From Adiantum capillus-veneris (taxonomy: Eukaryota; Streptophyta; Polypodiopsida; Polypodiales; Pteridaceae), in assembly GCA_014529385.2 (NCBI GenBank), contig CM043956.1, positions 86,915,721 through 86,979,720 of the forward strand: a stretch of 64,000 nt of DNA, in the 5' to 3' direction. Made by a program: the position numbers and the translations under genes. This document shows positions 11,475 to 21,178 of the stretch, in pieces. The notes below the pieces were generated by a model, which did no database searches, had not been told where the DNA came from, and saw nothing but the letters and a program-made list of their open reading frames with translations. Numbering within the stretch: position 1 is the stretch's first letter; each line of letters opens with the position of its first letter.

Positions 11475-13154
11475 TTAAACTAGTAGAGCATCCCCAAATA
11501 CATTAAGGCGTTGTACACCTTGTGAGACGCACCATTGTAGACCCTTGGTTAGTGTTGCATACTCAGCTTCATTGTTAGAATGTGAATCTAACAATTGGCC
11601 CAACGAAAATACCTTTGTCCCTTTGTCATCAAAGACCACTATGCCTGCAGCTGCTTTGTCGGATGCTCGCTTGTAGGCTCCATCAAAGTAGAGAGAGTAT
11701 GCTCCTTCTACCATCGGTGGTACTGGAGGTAATCGGACTTCTCCTTCCTTAGATTGCTTCTCCTTCCCTTCAAAGACTTGGTAGGTCATGAGTCCCCCCA
11801 AACTTGACCTTGTCGTGCTTTCTACCTGTACTGTGTAGTCAAACTCTTGCAGACGAACTAGCCATTTAGTAATTCTAGTAGACACATCCATGTGTTGTAC
11901 AACATAGGGAAATATTTCATCCGTGGTTAGAATCAAAAATTTCTTAGGCAGCAAATATGACCTAAACTTTGTAGTTGCAAATCTAAGAGCTAGGACTAAG
12001 TGTTCCATATGGGTGAAACCTTTCTCTCCTGCTGTCATCATTCGACTAGAGAAGTAGATTGGCCTTATGAAAGATGTCATCGTATCCTTTTGGAGTAGCA
12101 CAGCCCCCAATGAGTCATCACCAACACTTGAGGTGACATAGAATTTTTCATCCCACTTAGGTGGTGAGATAGTTGGCAGAGTGGCTAAGACCTCCTTTAC
12201 CTTGTTGTAGTGATGTTCGCTTTCCTCGTCCCAAGTGAAAGTTGATCTTTGAGTGAGTTGTTGCAGTGGTAGAACAAGTTGTGATAGTAGATGTATGAAT
12301 CTACTTAAATACCTCACCTTCTGTAGAAAAGAGACCAGTTGACGTGCGGTCGTTGGTGAAGGTAGGGCTATGAGTGCGGACACCTTACTTGGGTCGGCGT
12401 TGATACCTCTTGCTGAAATTTCATGGCCTAGTAGAATGACTTTACTCTCCCCAATGTGACATTTATCCACATTTAATTGCCCACCTAGGCTCTGCAACCT
12501 GGCCAAACCTTTAGTTACCTTTTCTAAATGTGAAATACGGGAGCTATATATACAAAAATCATCAATGAACACTCTTATGGATGTTCCAAAGAACGGTTGA
12601 AAAACATATGTGACATATCTTTGGAATGTGGCAGGTGCATTTGTGAGACCAAATGGCATAACCCTGTATGCAAAACAACCCCATGGCATGATAAAAGTGG
12701 TTTTTAGCTGATCTTCCAAGGCTATGCGTATTTGAAAGTATCCAGAATAACCATCACAGACGGTATAGCATTCAAAACCCGCTACTTCATTCAGAATTTC
12801 ATCCAAGAAAGGGAGAGGAAAGGGGTCTCTCTTTGTAGCTGCATTTAGTGGTTTGTAGTCAACACAGACCCTCCACTTACCATTCTTTTTAGGCGTCACC
12901 ACTACTTGTGACACCCATTCTGAGTTTTCTACAGGATAGATGAATCCCGCCTCTAGCAGTTTCCTTACCTCGGCCAAGAGTGCCTTTTCTTGTATGATCC
13001 CCAATCGTCGTAGCTTTTGCACAACTGGTTTTACCCCTTCCTTCAGCTTAATATGATGTTCCACCACTGTAATTCCTGTGATTCTTTCATAGTTGTCAAT
13101 GAACAGGTTAGGAAATCCCATCAACATTTGCAAAAAAACTATCTTTCTCCTCAA
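11475..13154 (-). pseudogene. Element A reverse transcriptase, RNase H and partial second RNase H
   Basis: 559 residues: the longest open pol frame in the window. RT: VCVDYKPLNAATKRDPFPLP (about 97-116), catalytic Asp in CDGYSG (134) and the FIDD box (196-199), all intact. The connection and first RNase H follow; where classical RNase H has Asp-Ala-Ser, this copy has SSVGDDSLGAVLLQ, so the first catalytic Asp is gone, as known for Tat-type elements. The second RNase H begins at about 485 (LYFDGAY, HSNNEAEYATL) and stops after FGDALLV. The 5' end overlaps the gag-protease frame by 47 bases at a T7 run (minus strand), where the frame changes. Confidence 0.93.
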
Positions 13155-14664
13155 GTGTTAATTCCGTAGACAACATACCCTTCAACCTACTTCCTCCTAG
13201 GCCAGGTGATTTTCTCTCCTCTTCATTGGGTTGCCCTTTTGGTGATGGATCACCAGTTGTGCTTACCCTTTGTGGATCCTTCATAATGATACCCATCACA
13301 TCAATGGAACTGTCACTTTCGTCGGTGGATGTGGTCTCCTCCTCAGAACTGGAAGATTCGCTAGTGGTTTCATCTGCTGATGTTTCCAGATTCATTTGCT
13401 TCTGCTTGCCAATCCTCATGTCGTAGTAGATTGTCTCCCCTTTCTTACCGGTCATGCGTAGAAGGCCAGTACCCCAGTCCTGTTTTGCCTTCATGGCCAT
13501 CAACCATGGCCTTCCCAAAATTAGTGGATAGCCCTCCACCTTAGTAGGCATTACAAAAACATCTACCTCTACCTCAGTGTTGAAAGCTTTGATTTTCACG
13601 GCACTTACCACACCCACACACTTTACTTTTGCATTGTTTTCCATCTTTGCCTTGCATGGAGAAGGCCTGTCAACCTCGAGCCCTAATCGAAGCATCATAG
13701 CTTCGCTCATTACACAGATTTGTGCACCTCCATCAATGTAGGTGTTTCCAACCCTCTTTCCTTTTATGTTTACGTCGACAATTGGAAGGATGTCATCCAT
13801 GTTGCATCCCGAAATTGCTCCGGCTTCCTTTGTTTTGGAGCGTCTTGTACTTACCAGTTTAGACCATTGTCGCCTTACTTTTGGTGCAAGATGTAGCAGC
13901 TGTGGCCATGTAATCTTTGGTCCTTGCTCTGCCACATCCAATGTTAGATCATAGGGCTTAGAACTTTCCCCTAGCTGGAAGTCGGTGATGCCCAATTTCC
14001 GTCGTGACCTGGATGGCCTCTTGCTAGTTTCTCCTCTCATGCTTCTCTCATCATCTGATTGTGTATCTTTCTCCCTCCTAGCTCTTTTCACAGTCATGGC
14101 TTCAAGTGGTTCTAAAAAGGTTACCTTCTCCTTACCCTTGTCCCTCTCCTTTGCTCTGGGTGGATCCACTACTATGGCTTTTCCTTTCTCTTCTAGCCTT
14201 ATGATGTTTACAGGGCGATCAGGTGGTGGGGATGGTGGAAGAAGTGGGATGGATGCTTGTAGTGGTGTATGGGGTGGACGTAGAATTTGTGTTGGTGGGG
14301 GTGGTGCTCGGGGTGGGGGTATTCTTTCTCTAAGGGGTGACAATTGGTTCCTCCTACCTCCTCTATTATAGTTTTGTCGTGGTTTGGGACAGTAGTACAT
14401 ACCGTGACCATCTTCTCCGCAGTTGTAGCAATGATACTCCCTGTTTTGTCGTCGTGCTCTTCCAGGGTCTTGATCTCTTTGTTGACTCCTCCCTTGCTGT
14501 ATTAAGTGGACAGACAAATTCTGCAGTTGGTCAGTAATATGGGCCAACATATCTTGTTGGTCATCTCTTACCCCAAGAGCCGGTGGTGGTGGTATGGTGG
14601 TTGTCGTAGTTGCTGGTCGACACGATGTTCCTGCTTCTGTTGATTCGGTTTCCTTGGCTTTCAT
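13108..14664 (-). pseudogene. Element A gag C-terminus (nucleocapsid) and protease
   Basis: 518 residues. A perfect CX2CX4HX4C zinc knuckle (C79, C82, H87, C92; CYNCGEDGHGMYYC) marks the nucleocapsid. A Pro-rich linker (about 110-150) and a Lys/Arg/Glu-rich stretch (about 160-225) follow. The protease carries the unusual DGGA form of the D-T/S-G active site (311-314, YIDGGAQICVM) and the flap-side LILGRPWL (about 381-388). An acidic Ser-rich tail (SESSSSEEETTSTDES) links to RT. The start is a Met next to the end of the gag fragment upstream, with a 4-base overlap, so it is a continuation of gag rather than a new start. Confidence 0.9.
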
Positions 14665-15173
14665 TCGCAGCTTCTTGTCCTTAAGGCAGCAATCTCAATG
14701 GCTAACTCGTACGTAGCCGGGAATCTACCTTTCACCTTCTCCTTGAGAAGCGGCCATAAGCCATGCGTGAACCGATCTTTTTTTAGGAAATCGGGTGCAG
14801 CTTCCCCCCTTGCCAGTGACTCAACCCACCGTTCCCAAAAATCCACAAATTTGGACTCATAGGTGGCATATTCTAAAAGACCCTCCTACTTCAAGTCTCT
14901 CAACTTGTCCCACAACTTTTCTGAAGTGGTACCTCCCCCAAAGCGCCTCTTAAAAGCGATTTTTAAGGGTTCCCAATCATCCTTGGTTGCTTGTGGAAGT
15001 GAATTGTACCATGATCTAGCTTCTAGCTTCATGAGATGCTTAAAGATTCTAACCCGGGATTCATCCGTATCTTTGTTGCTCACTACACATGCTACTTCGA
15101 AGTCATCTAGGAAGTCTGTTACCAAATCCTCCCCCTTGTTTCCTTTAAATGTTGGAAATTCTACACTTGCCAT
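14661..15173 (-). pseudogene. Element A gag (capsid part), interrupted
   Basis: The gag N-terminal part reads from Met at 15173 (MASVEFPTFKGNKGEDLV) to about 14886, then from 14846 to 14661 in another frame. It contains the conserved capsid pattern of retrotransposon gag (LEARSWYNSLP, WEPLKIAFKRRFGG and, further on, KKDRFTHGLWPLLKEKVKGR). I chose 15173 as the start because MASVEFPTF begins the conserved region and lies about 100 bases after the last leader ORF. At least one frameshift, at about 14850-14886, breaks it. Confidence 0.85.
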
Positions 15174-15273
15174 GATTACTGAGAGAGAGCTAGAAAGACA
15201 CACTACTTAGCTTGCAAAAGTTTTTTTCTTCTTTACAAGGAGGCGTGTATACCCTCTTATACTAGGACATAGA

Positions 15274-15474
15274 TTAAAACTTCAAACGGTACATTGCCTT
15301 GTACCAAAGGTAGGACAAATGGTTGATCTGATGCCAGAACCTCAAAAATTGCTCCCCACCCAGCATGGTGTCAATGACGTGATGGTAGTGAGCCTTCAAA
15401 TCCAGTATTACCTTGATTGAGCGTACACGTGTTGGTATGTGTGATCTGTCTTGAGGTAGGTTGTGCTGATTCAT
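15274..15474 (-). CDS. Element A leader ORF 3, unknown function
   Basis: 66-residue ORF ending about 100 bases before gag. It starts MNQ and has an Ile-Pro-Thr-Arg near residue 13. I see weak similarity in start, length and spacing to leader ORF 2 of element B (46547-46759). Not recognised. It may be a remnant of the extra ORF that some Tat-clade elements (Ogre) carry before gag, or a fortuitous upstream ORF. Confidence 0.35.
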   Translation of the reverse strand: MNQHNLPQDRSHIPTRVRSIKVILDLKAHYHHVIDTMLGGEQFLRFWHQINHLSYLWYKAMYRLKF

Positions 15475-15491
15475 GTGAAGCTTACAGGTGC

Positions 15492-15716
15492 TTAGTCACT
15501 GTCCAAGCTTGTGGGAGATGGTGGAGTTCTTTCTTGAAACAAACTCAGTAGATCCCTAGTTTCTCTAGTGAGAGTGTGAGCCAATGATTCCGTTATCTGT
15601 GCTGCAGCATCAGGCGCGACTTGAAAACTGACTGTGATAATTACCTCGGTGACTTGAGCTACCCGATTCTCAAAGTAGAATAGTGTTGATTCTCTATTGT
15701 GCAGAGCTCCTTCCAT
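15492..15716 (-). CDS. Element A leader ORF 2, unknown function
   Basis: 74 residues starting within the last codons of leader ORF 1 (23-base overlap, different frame) and ending 17 bases before leader ORF 3. It is acidic toward the C-terminus (SLDSD). No family recognised. The tight tiling with its neighbours suggests one older reading frame since broken, or serial upstream ORFs. Confidence 0.35.
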   Translation of the reverse strand: MEGALHNRESTLFYFENRVAQVTEVIITVSFQVAPDAAAQITESLAHTLTRETRDLLSLFQERTPPSPTSLDSD

Positions 15717-15957
15717 TTTGTTGTTGTTGGTTGGTTGTAGGTTGCGGACATGGTTTCGACCTTCTCCTTCTTCTTCTTCGCACTTGGCCTATGTATATCC
15801 ACTGGGTTTGGCGTGTTGGTTGACTCTCCCACTGCAAATCGATTACCGTTACGCCTGGCACTCGAGCTTCGATGGAGATGCGGAGTTTGTCTAGTTGTGC
15901 TTGGAGCTCTTCTTCTTCTGTCGTCCAATTAGCAAATCCTGCTAGCCATTCATCCAT
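15694..15957 (-). CDS. Element A leader ORF 1, unknown function
   Basis: 87 residues, the first ORF after the PBS (about 55 bases away). An acidic N-terminal half (TTEEEELQAQLDKLRISIEA, helical) is followed by an Arg7 run (about residues 61-67) and a Gln-rich tail. Not recognised. The charged layout resembles an RNA-binding leader or gag-like peptide, but that is inference. Confidence 0.4.
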   Translation of the reverse strand: MDEWLAGFANWTTEEEELQAQLDKLRISIEARVPGVTVIDLQWESQPTRQTQWIYIGQVRRRRRRRSKPCPQPTTNQQQQNGRSSAQ

Positions 15958-16011
15958 TCACAATAGTTTAGGGGTTTCAGTCTTGTAAACTGAAGGGTTT
16001 CATGAAAAGAT

Positions 16012-16030
16012 CCTCCGTGGGGGCACCAAA
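16012..16030 (-). other. Primer-binding site of element A
   Basis: Directly inside the 5' LTR the minus strand reads TTTGGTGCCCCCACGGAG. TTTGG[C/T]GCC is the form seen at this spot in many Tat-type plant elements. I do not assign the tRNA. Confidence 0.8.
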
Positions 16031-16118
16031 TGACGGGAGCAAAGCGAACCCTGAACCCAGACAGCCTCTAAAACACCGGGGACCGAATGGCGCGCCTCGA
16101 GCCTATCATGGTAAAGCA

Positions 16119-16156
16119 AACAGGGGGCACCACCTAGCTTCAGTGGCTAGGACGCA
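16119..16156 (-). other. Conserved LTR stem-loop followed by a PBS-like core
   Basis: On the minus strand CCTAGC-7 nt-GCTAGG can pair and is followed at once by TGGTGCCCCC, the core of the element's own PBS. The same structure occurs in every A/B/F-type LTR here, with stem CCTAGTT/AACTAGG: plus-strand positions 3503-3526, 8526-8544 (A type), 35842-35864, 47222-47244, 58547-58570, and on the plus strand 45099-45120. TGCGT (TGCAT in B) lies just before the stem in each. It lies 102 bases (A) or 140-145 bases (others) from the LTR end. Confidence 0.75.
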
Positions 16157-16740
16157 AACAACACACCACCATAACAAAGTTTTCATCCAAGAGAGATGGA
16201 TGCTTGGGAGTAATGATGAAGAGGAAAGGGAATGAGATCAAGTGAGAGAGAGAGAGAGAGAGAGAGTGAGGGAGGGGGTATAGCGTCTTAGTACTTAGGC
16301 ACCACAAAAGGATGGCCAATCCGCACACCCTTCACACATACACAAGCTCATTCCAAACACAAGACTAGGTGGCGATTCTGCACACCTCACATGGGCAAAA
16401 CATTGCAAGAAAACATACTCACAAAACCTCAAGCTTTATTTAGAGAATAAGGCGATGAAATGGGGAGCATAGGGTAGGGGAATGAGAAGGGAGAGAGTGG
16501 TAGAGCACATGGCGGATAGGTGGGAGTTGATGGCGAAGACTCGCACGAGGGTTATGGCCATCATCCTTCATTTAGTTGCCCTTCATCTTCCATAGCCAAG
16601 GGTGTAGAGGTCATACTCAAGACAAGCATGGTGATTGCGGTGATGGTGATGGTGTGGGTGTGTGTGTGTGCACTAAGCACACACAGTGCATAGTGTGTTC
16701 TTTGGCGATGTTGTGTGTCCTTAGTGTGATGGTGAAACCT

Positions 16741-16750
16741 CTTTATATAG
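16741..16750 (-). promoter_or_regulatory. TATA box in 5' LTR of A
   Basis: ctttatatag, CTATATAAAG on the minus strand; it would drive transcription of element A toward lower coordinates, starting about 30 bases downstream. Confidence 0.65.
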
Positions 16751-17650
16751 GGGAGGAGGGGGGAGAAATTCTAGAATTTAGAAATGAAGAAATCATTATC
16801 TACATAGGCCATGTGACTGTGGGCCCCACTTGTGTGGCTGTGTGTATATGTGCCAGAACAGCAGTCTCATGAGAGAGAGACTAAGAGAGAGAGGTAGGTT
16901 GATGAGAAAATGTGAGAGGTGACATGGAGAATAAAGTAATTACAAGAGGGGAGAGAGGGGAGTGTGTTCAAAGGTGAATCTGTGTGCAGATGTGTGTGAA
17001 CACAAGAAAAATCAGGTAACCACCGGGTGGGGATGGGTCTGTGGGCACCTTTTTCAGTGAAACTGAGTGTGTGTGAGTGTGGGGGAGGTTATTTAGCTAC
17101 AAGACAAGAGACATGGCTCCCTTTAGAGAGAGAGGGGGGTATTTGGGTCATGGGATATGATAGGAGAGAGAAAGAGGGGGCGGGGTATACTATTTTGGAA
17201 GATAGGGTAAGTTGCATGTGAGTTAGAGTGCATTATTGGTGAGAGGTGGGGTAGCTTGAGGGGAGAGATAAAGGAGAATGTACAAGGGGAAGAGAGAGGG
17301 GTTTGACCTTTTGAGTGGAGGAGAGGAAAAGGGACACCCGGCGGGGCAATATTGAAGAAAAAGGAGGCAAGGTGGGGATGGGCTGCCCCGCAGGCATGAG
17401 GTGGCCTATTTTACCTTTCTTATATATTTAAATAATCATACTTTATTTTTTTTGTTACTTTTTCCAATTCCTTTTATCACTCCCTCCCTAAGAGGGGGTT
17501 TTCATGGGGTGGGGACGAGATAAGAGAGGTATGGGAGCTTGGCTTGTGAAAAGCTCCCATCAATGTATCTAATGCCTTCACTTAGAAGGAACCATTGCAT
17601 GTTTTGTACATGATCTCATGGGTCATATCTAACCTCCGTGGATGATAATC

Positions 17651-17789
<139 letters not shown>

Positions 17790-18018
17790 CCATTCCTTTC
17801 ATGGCCGCTTCTCAGTCTGCCCAAAGGCATTATATGTAAATAATGATGGTATGTCTAAGCCAAGAAAATCCACATAGCACCACCGGAGGCAGCGTTGTTG
17901 TACTAGTAGTGTAACATTTGATGGGTAATTACTTATGTGTAGCGGAAATCACATAGACATAGTCAGCATTTCTTTATGAGAGATTCCTAATGAGCATAGC
18001 AAGAGTGCTTGGTTGAAG

Positions 18019-18076
18019 AGAGAGAGAGAGCAACAAAATCATAACTACTAGTTAGAATTAGGCATGAACAATACTT

Positions 18077-18131
<55 letters not shown>
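18019..18131. repeat. (GA)n microsatellites
   Basis: A short (GA)n run at about 18019-18030 and a longer one at about 18080-18131, separated by unique sequence. Confidence 0.95.
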
Positions 18132-18134
<3 letters not shown>

Positions 18135-18630
18135 ACACTTGACAACAATTGAGGACCATATGCACATGGAGTCGGTCCCCCCCTCAATAGGTTTTGTATT
18201 ATAGTTTTCCCCCATTAATGGATACATTTTACAATATAATTATTTGTGTTCCTTGAATAACTAGTGCAACGAAGATGGAAGCTTCAAGCACTACATCAAT
18301 TCCTTGTTGTTCTCGGGCCCATGACCTCACACACCTTTGAAGATGGTGAGAGCTAGCGGGGTATGAGAGTAGATCTTAGAAATAAAACAAGTAGTCCTAC
18401 TAGAACGAAGTATTTCTCCTCACATAATCGCTCATAATAGCTTAGCATAGCTTAGTAATTGGCATGGAAGAGGAGATGAGCATGCATTAGATCTTGTCTC
18501 TTGGTTGGATTTGCATCACAAGCCAAGATTTTGTTGGTGTAGGCCTCACTTCTCACAACTTTGGAGTAGATGAAGAGCTTTCCATTAAAGCTTGAGAAGG
18601 AGATAGCATTTCTTCACTTCACGCATGAGC

Positions 18631-18664
<34 letters not shown>

Positions 18665-18736
18665 AATAATTCCGTCCCAAATCAGCCCCCTCTCTCATCT
18701 TGGTCAACCCCTATTGCCACTTACTGATGATGGCTT

Positions 18737-19124
18737 CCTATTGGCCCTTGAAAATCCTAGCCAATAGCATCTGAGCAAGAGTTTTACTCTTGTTGGCTTC
18801 CTATTGGACCATGAATGTTTTAGCCAATAGCCTTTGAGAGGCCCAGTCAAAAGCCTTGTGACAAGTGTGCACCCTTTTCCCCTTTTTGTAAATGCTCAAA
18901 TAATAAATTTAATCATCTGAATCCTATTGGACCTTTTATTCTTTTGGCCAATAGGAATTAAGAAAATTTAGGAGCTGCTTAATTTTCATTGGACCTTTTG
19001 ACTGTCCAATAGTCTTTTAGGGAGACTATTTATTACTGGTTGTTTTTTTAAGCATTATAAACTAACAAATTTAGTTTACACTAGCTGAGCCCTCATTGGT
19101 CCACCTCTATGTCCATCCAATAGG
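18737..19124. repeat. Five ATTGG...CCAAT inverted pairs
   Basis: [c/t]ATTGG followed 15-20 bases later by CCAATag occurs five times: 18737-18767, 18800-18830, 18923-18955, 18987-19012 and 19093-19124. The best (18923-18955) is CCTATTGG...CCAATAGG. Each pair could fold as a short hairpin, and each supplies two CCAAT boxes. Confidence 0.8.
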
Positions 19125-19182
19125 ATCCATGCAAGAATTGGGGGTTTTCTTGCATGCCTACCTATTTGCTTTGTTAAAAGTA

Positions 19183-19220
<38 letters not shown>

Positions 19221-19600
19221 TTCCCAGTCTGTCCTCTTCCAAGCTTGCCCTCTCCTTTGTCTTCTTGCTGATTGCAATTGTTGACTTCTAGAGTTAGCAC
19301 TTTTAGTCACTAAGCCAAGTTCCCATGGCCTATGACCTTTAGAGTTAAAATATTGGAACTTTGCCCTATGGAAGTCTTAATGGGGTTAAACCTAAGAGTC
19401 TTTTAAACTCCATTGATGTATTGTGCTCTTAAGTAGACCATCCCCATGTGGATCCCCAATTCTTGTCTTTTGGATCCCTTGTTGAGACCGGTCTAGCAGC
19501 CTTTCCAATATCCAACCTTTGCTCCCCCCTAGTATTTTTCTATATTAAATGATTATTTTAATATGAGAAAATCTTTTGGAGAAATTAGGTTTTTCTGACA

Positions 19601-19626
19601 TTACCTCTCGCTTGATATTATTGTCG
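19601..19626 (-). other. Polypurine tract of element D
   Basis: Minus strand AATATCAAGCGAGAGGTAA immediately before TGTCAG. Chromovirus LTRs commonly follow such a tract. Confidence 0.5.
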
Positions 19627-19890
19627 TCCTTGACTATGAGGTAGAGAAGATAGAGCCTAATCATTAGTCCGTTCGCTAGCTGGTAGAGGATCCCAGTTTT
19701 ACCCTACAACATCGTTCCAGAATGGTTGACTAATCCATTTGGTGCTTGAGAGACTTAGCTACCACAAGCACGTTGTCGCCACAAAGATGATCCTAAGCAT
19801 ATGCATACTTCTTAACATTTTTGAACAATAAAGAAAAAGAGAGTCTTATAAGACAAAAACATTGATCATTTAAAACATATTTACATTTGA

Positions 19891-20355
19891 TTACTCTAGA
19901 AAATCATTGTAAGCATTGACAAGGTTTAGGTTATCCTTTAATTGTATGCCTTGCATCCATCTAGCATCTTCAAAAGGATAATTCTTAAACTTAATAAGAT
20001 ACCATTGGATAATCTTACCTCATCTTAATACCTTGTCTTTTCTCAATACCTTGTCTTTGTGTCGGAGAATGGACTCGGGCTGTAGTACCTCTTCTTGGTC
20101 TTCAGTCTCCGGTGGGTCTTCTATGGTTACTTCTTGGGGTGGCTCTCCTTGGTAAGACTTTAACAGGCTCACATGGAAAGCATTGTGTATGAGCAAGTGG
20201 TTGGGCAACTTGAGCTGATAAGCCACCTCATTTATTGGCTTAAGAATCTGAAAGGGGCCATAGTACCTTTTTGCTAGTTTAGCATAGTACTTTTGGTGTC
20301 CTGTAGGATTCTTGCTCATCGTGTGCCTTAACAGAGCCTTGGGAAATTTAAGCAA
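19891..20355 (-). pseudogene. Element D integrase C-terminus and chromodomain
   Basis: From 20355 the frame has the GPY/F-like module ([23 protein letters not shown]) and the [11 protein letters not shown] motif that closes chromovirus integrases. Further on lies a chromodomain: [12 protein letters not shown], then YLIKFKNYPFEDARWM (about 19960-20000), with the aromatic and acidic positions of the CR-type fold. An in-frame TGA at about 20020 splits it; the frame then runs to TAA at 19891. Just before the TGA an 18-base unit encoding DKVLRK is present twice. Chromodomains of this type steer integration to heterochromatin. Confidence 0.85.
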
Positions 20356-20650
20356 GACCCAATCAATTTATTTAAAGGTCAGGGATCTTCTATGCTTGTT
20401 AACAATAGCCTTTTTCCTTTGCTATGAGATGGATATAGCATCTTTAATCTTTTGGAACTATATTCATCTACAACGAAGATCTTGCTCATCGTGTGCCTTA
20501 ACAGAGCCTTGGGAAATTTAAGCAAGACCCAATCAATTTCTTTAAAGGTCAGGGATCTTCTATGCTTGTTAACAATAGCCTTTTTCCTTTGCTATGAGAT
20601 GGATATAGCATCTTTAATCTTTTGGAACTATATTCATCTACAACGAAGAT
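20311..20650 (-). repeat. 170-bp perfect-length tandem duplication in D integrase
   Basis: 20311-20480 is repeated as 20481-20650 with only about one visible base difference (tttattta versus tttcttta). 170 is not a multiple of three, so it shifts the integrase frame. The near identity means that it is much younger than D. Confidence 0.95.
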
Positions 20651-21178
20651 CTTCCCATGTACCTTAAGTAGCAAGGGACTTTTTTATCTTCCCTCAATTA
20701 CCTCAAAAGGTGATTTTCCCGTGGATGTATGTACTATGTTGTTGTAAGAATACTCCACTAAAGGTAAGTACTTCTCCCATTGGGACCTTTGATCTACTTC
20801 AATGACATAAGATTTTAGTAGATCAAGAATTTTTAGGTTAGCTATCTCACTTTGGCCATCCGTTTTCGGGTGATAGGCTGAAGAGAAATTTAGCCTTGTA
20901 CCTAGATTCTCAAAGAGACCCTTCCAAAAATTGCTGGTCATTCTAGGATCTCTATCCGAAACTATTGACATTGTCAAGCCGTGGTACTTAAAGATTTGTG
21001 ATATAAAGAGGGTTGCCATTTGATGGGCCTTAATAGTCTTTTTGACAGGTATGAAATCAACTTGTTTGCTAAACCTGTCTACTATTGTCCATATTCTCAT
21101 ATTCCCATGGATAGACTTAGGCAATCCAAAGATAAAATCCATGGATATGCTCTTCCTGGGTGAATTAGGGATTGGCAA
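20651..21178 (-). pseudogene. Element D integrase catalytic core
   Basis: The frame from 21178 to 20684 holds the full D,D(35)E triad: Asp14 (SMDFIFGLPKS), Asp75 (SDRDPRM) and Glu111 (DGQSEIANL), with 35 residues between the last two. The core continues with LPLVEYSYNNIVHTSTGKSPFEV. The catalytic residues are intact, but the downstream duplication and stops separate the core from the C-terminal domains. The fold and motifs are typical of plant chromoviruses. Confidence 0.92.

Larger units (their letters stand above)
8424..17562 (-). mobile_element. Element A: complete, inactivated Tat-like Ty3/gypsy retrotransposon
   Basis: A 9.1-kb element on the minus strand with two LTRs (16031-17562 and 8424-9939), a PBS, leader ORFs, gag, protease, RT, RNase H, second RNase H, integrase and polypurine tract in normal order. 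Both ends are flanked by atgt (8420-8423, 17563-17566). The RT-RNase H-second RNase H-integrase order and the FIDD active site place it with the Tat side of plant Ty3/gypsy elements. It cannot move by itself: gag has stops, gag-protease and RT are in different frames, the second RNase H is truncated, and the second integrase aspartate is a tyrosine. The two LTRs are very similar apart from small indels, so it is fairly young. Confidence 0.93.
16031..17562 (-). repeat. 5' LTR of element A
   Basis: 1532 bp, TGATGGGAGC...CCCGTCA on the minus strand, flanked on its outer side by the atgt target copy. It contains a (GA)n run at about 16243-16266 and a TATA box at 16741-16750. Confidence 0.93.
17890..19600 (-). 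repeat. Probable 3' LTR of element D, left edge unresolved
   Basis: The right edge is supported: on the minus strand a purine-rich AAGCGAGAGGTAA is followed by TGTCAG at 19600, about 290 bases after the end of D's pol frame. The left edge cannot be set, because the partner LTR lies outside the window and I found no target duplication; 17890 is only a guess. The stretch has no coding content. It holds two (GT)n runs (about 18632-18662, 19182-19216) and a series of ATTGG/CCAAT inverted pairs. Confidence 0.45.

Noticed and set aside
13742-14537. Plus-strand frames opposite the A gag-protease gene
   Set aside because: They are antisense shadows of a frame with clear zinc-knuckle and protease motifs.
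18737-19124. CRISPR-like array
   Set aside because: The repeats are short inverted CCAAT pairs with uneven spacing in plant DNA, with no direct repeat/spacer regularity and no cas genes.
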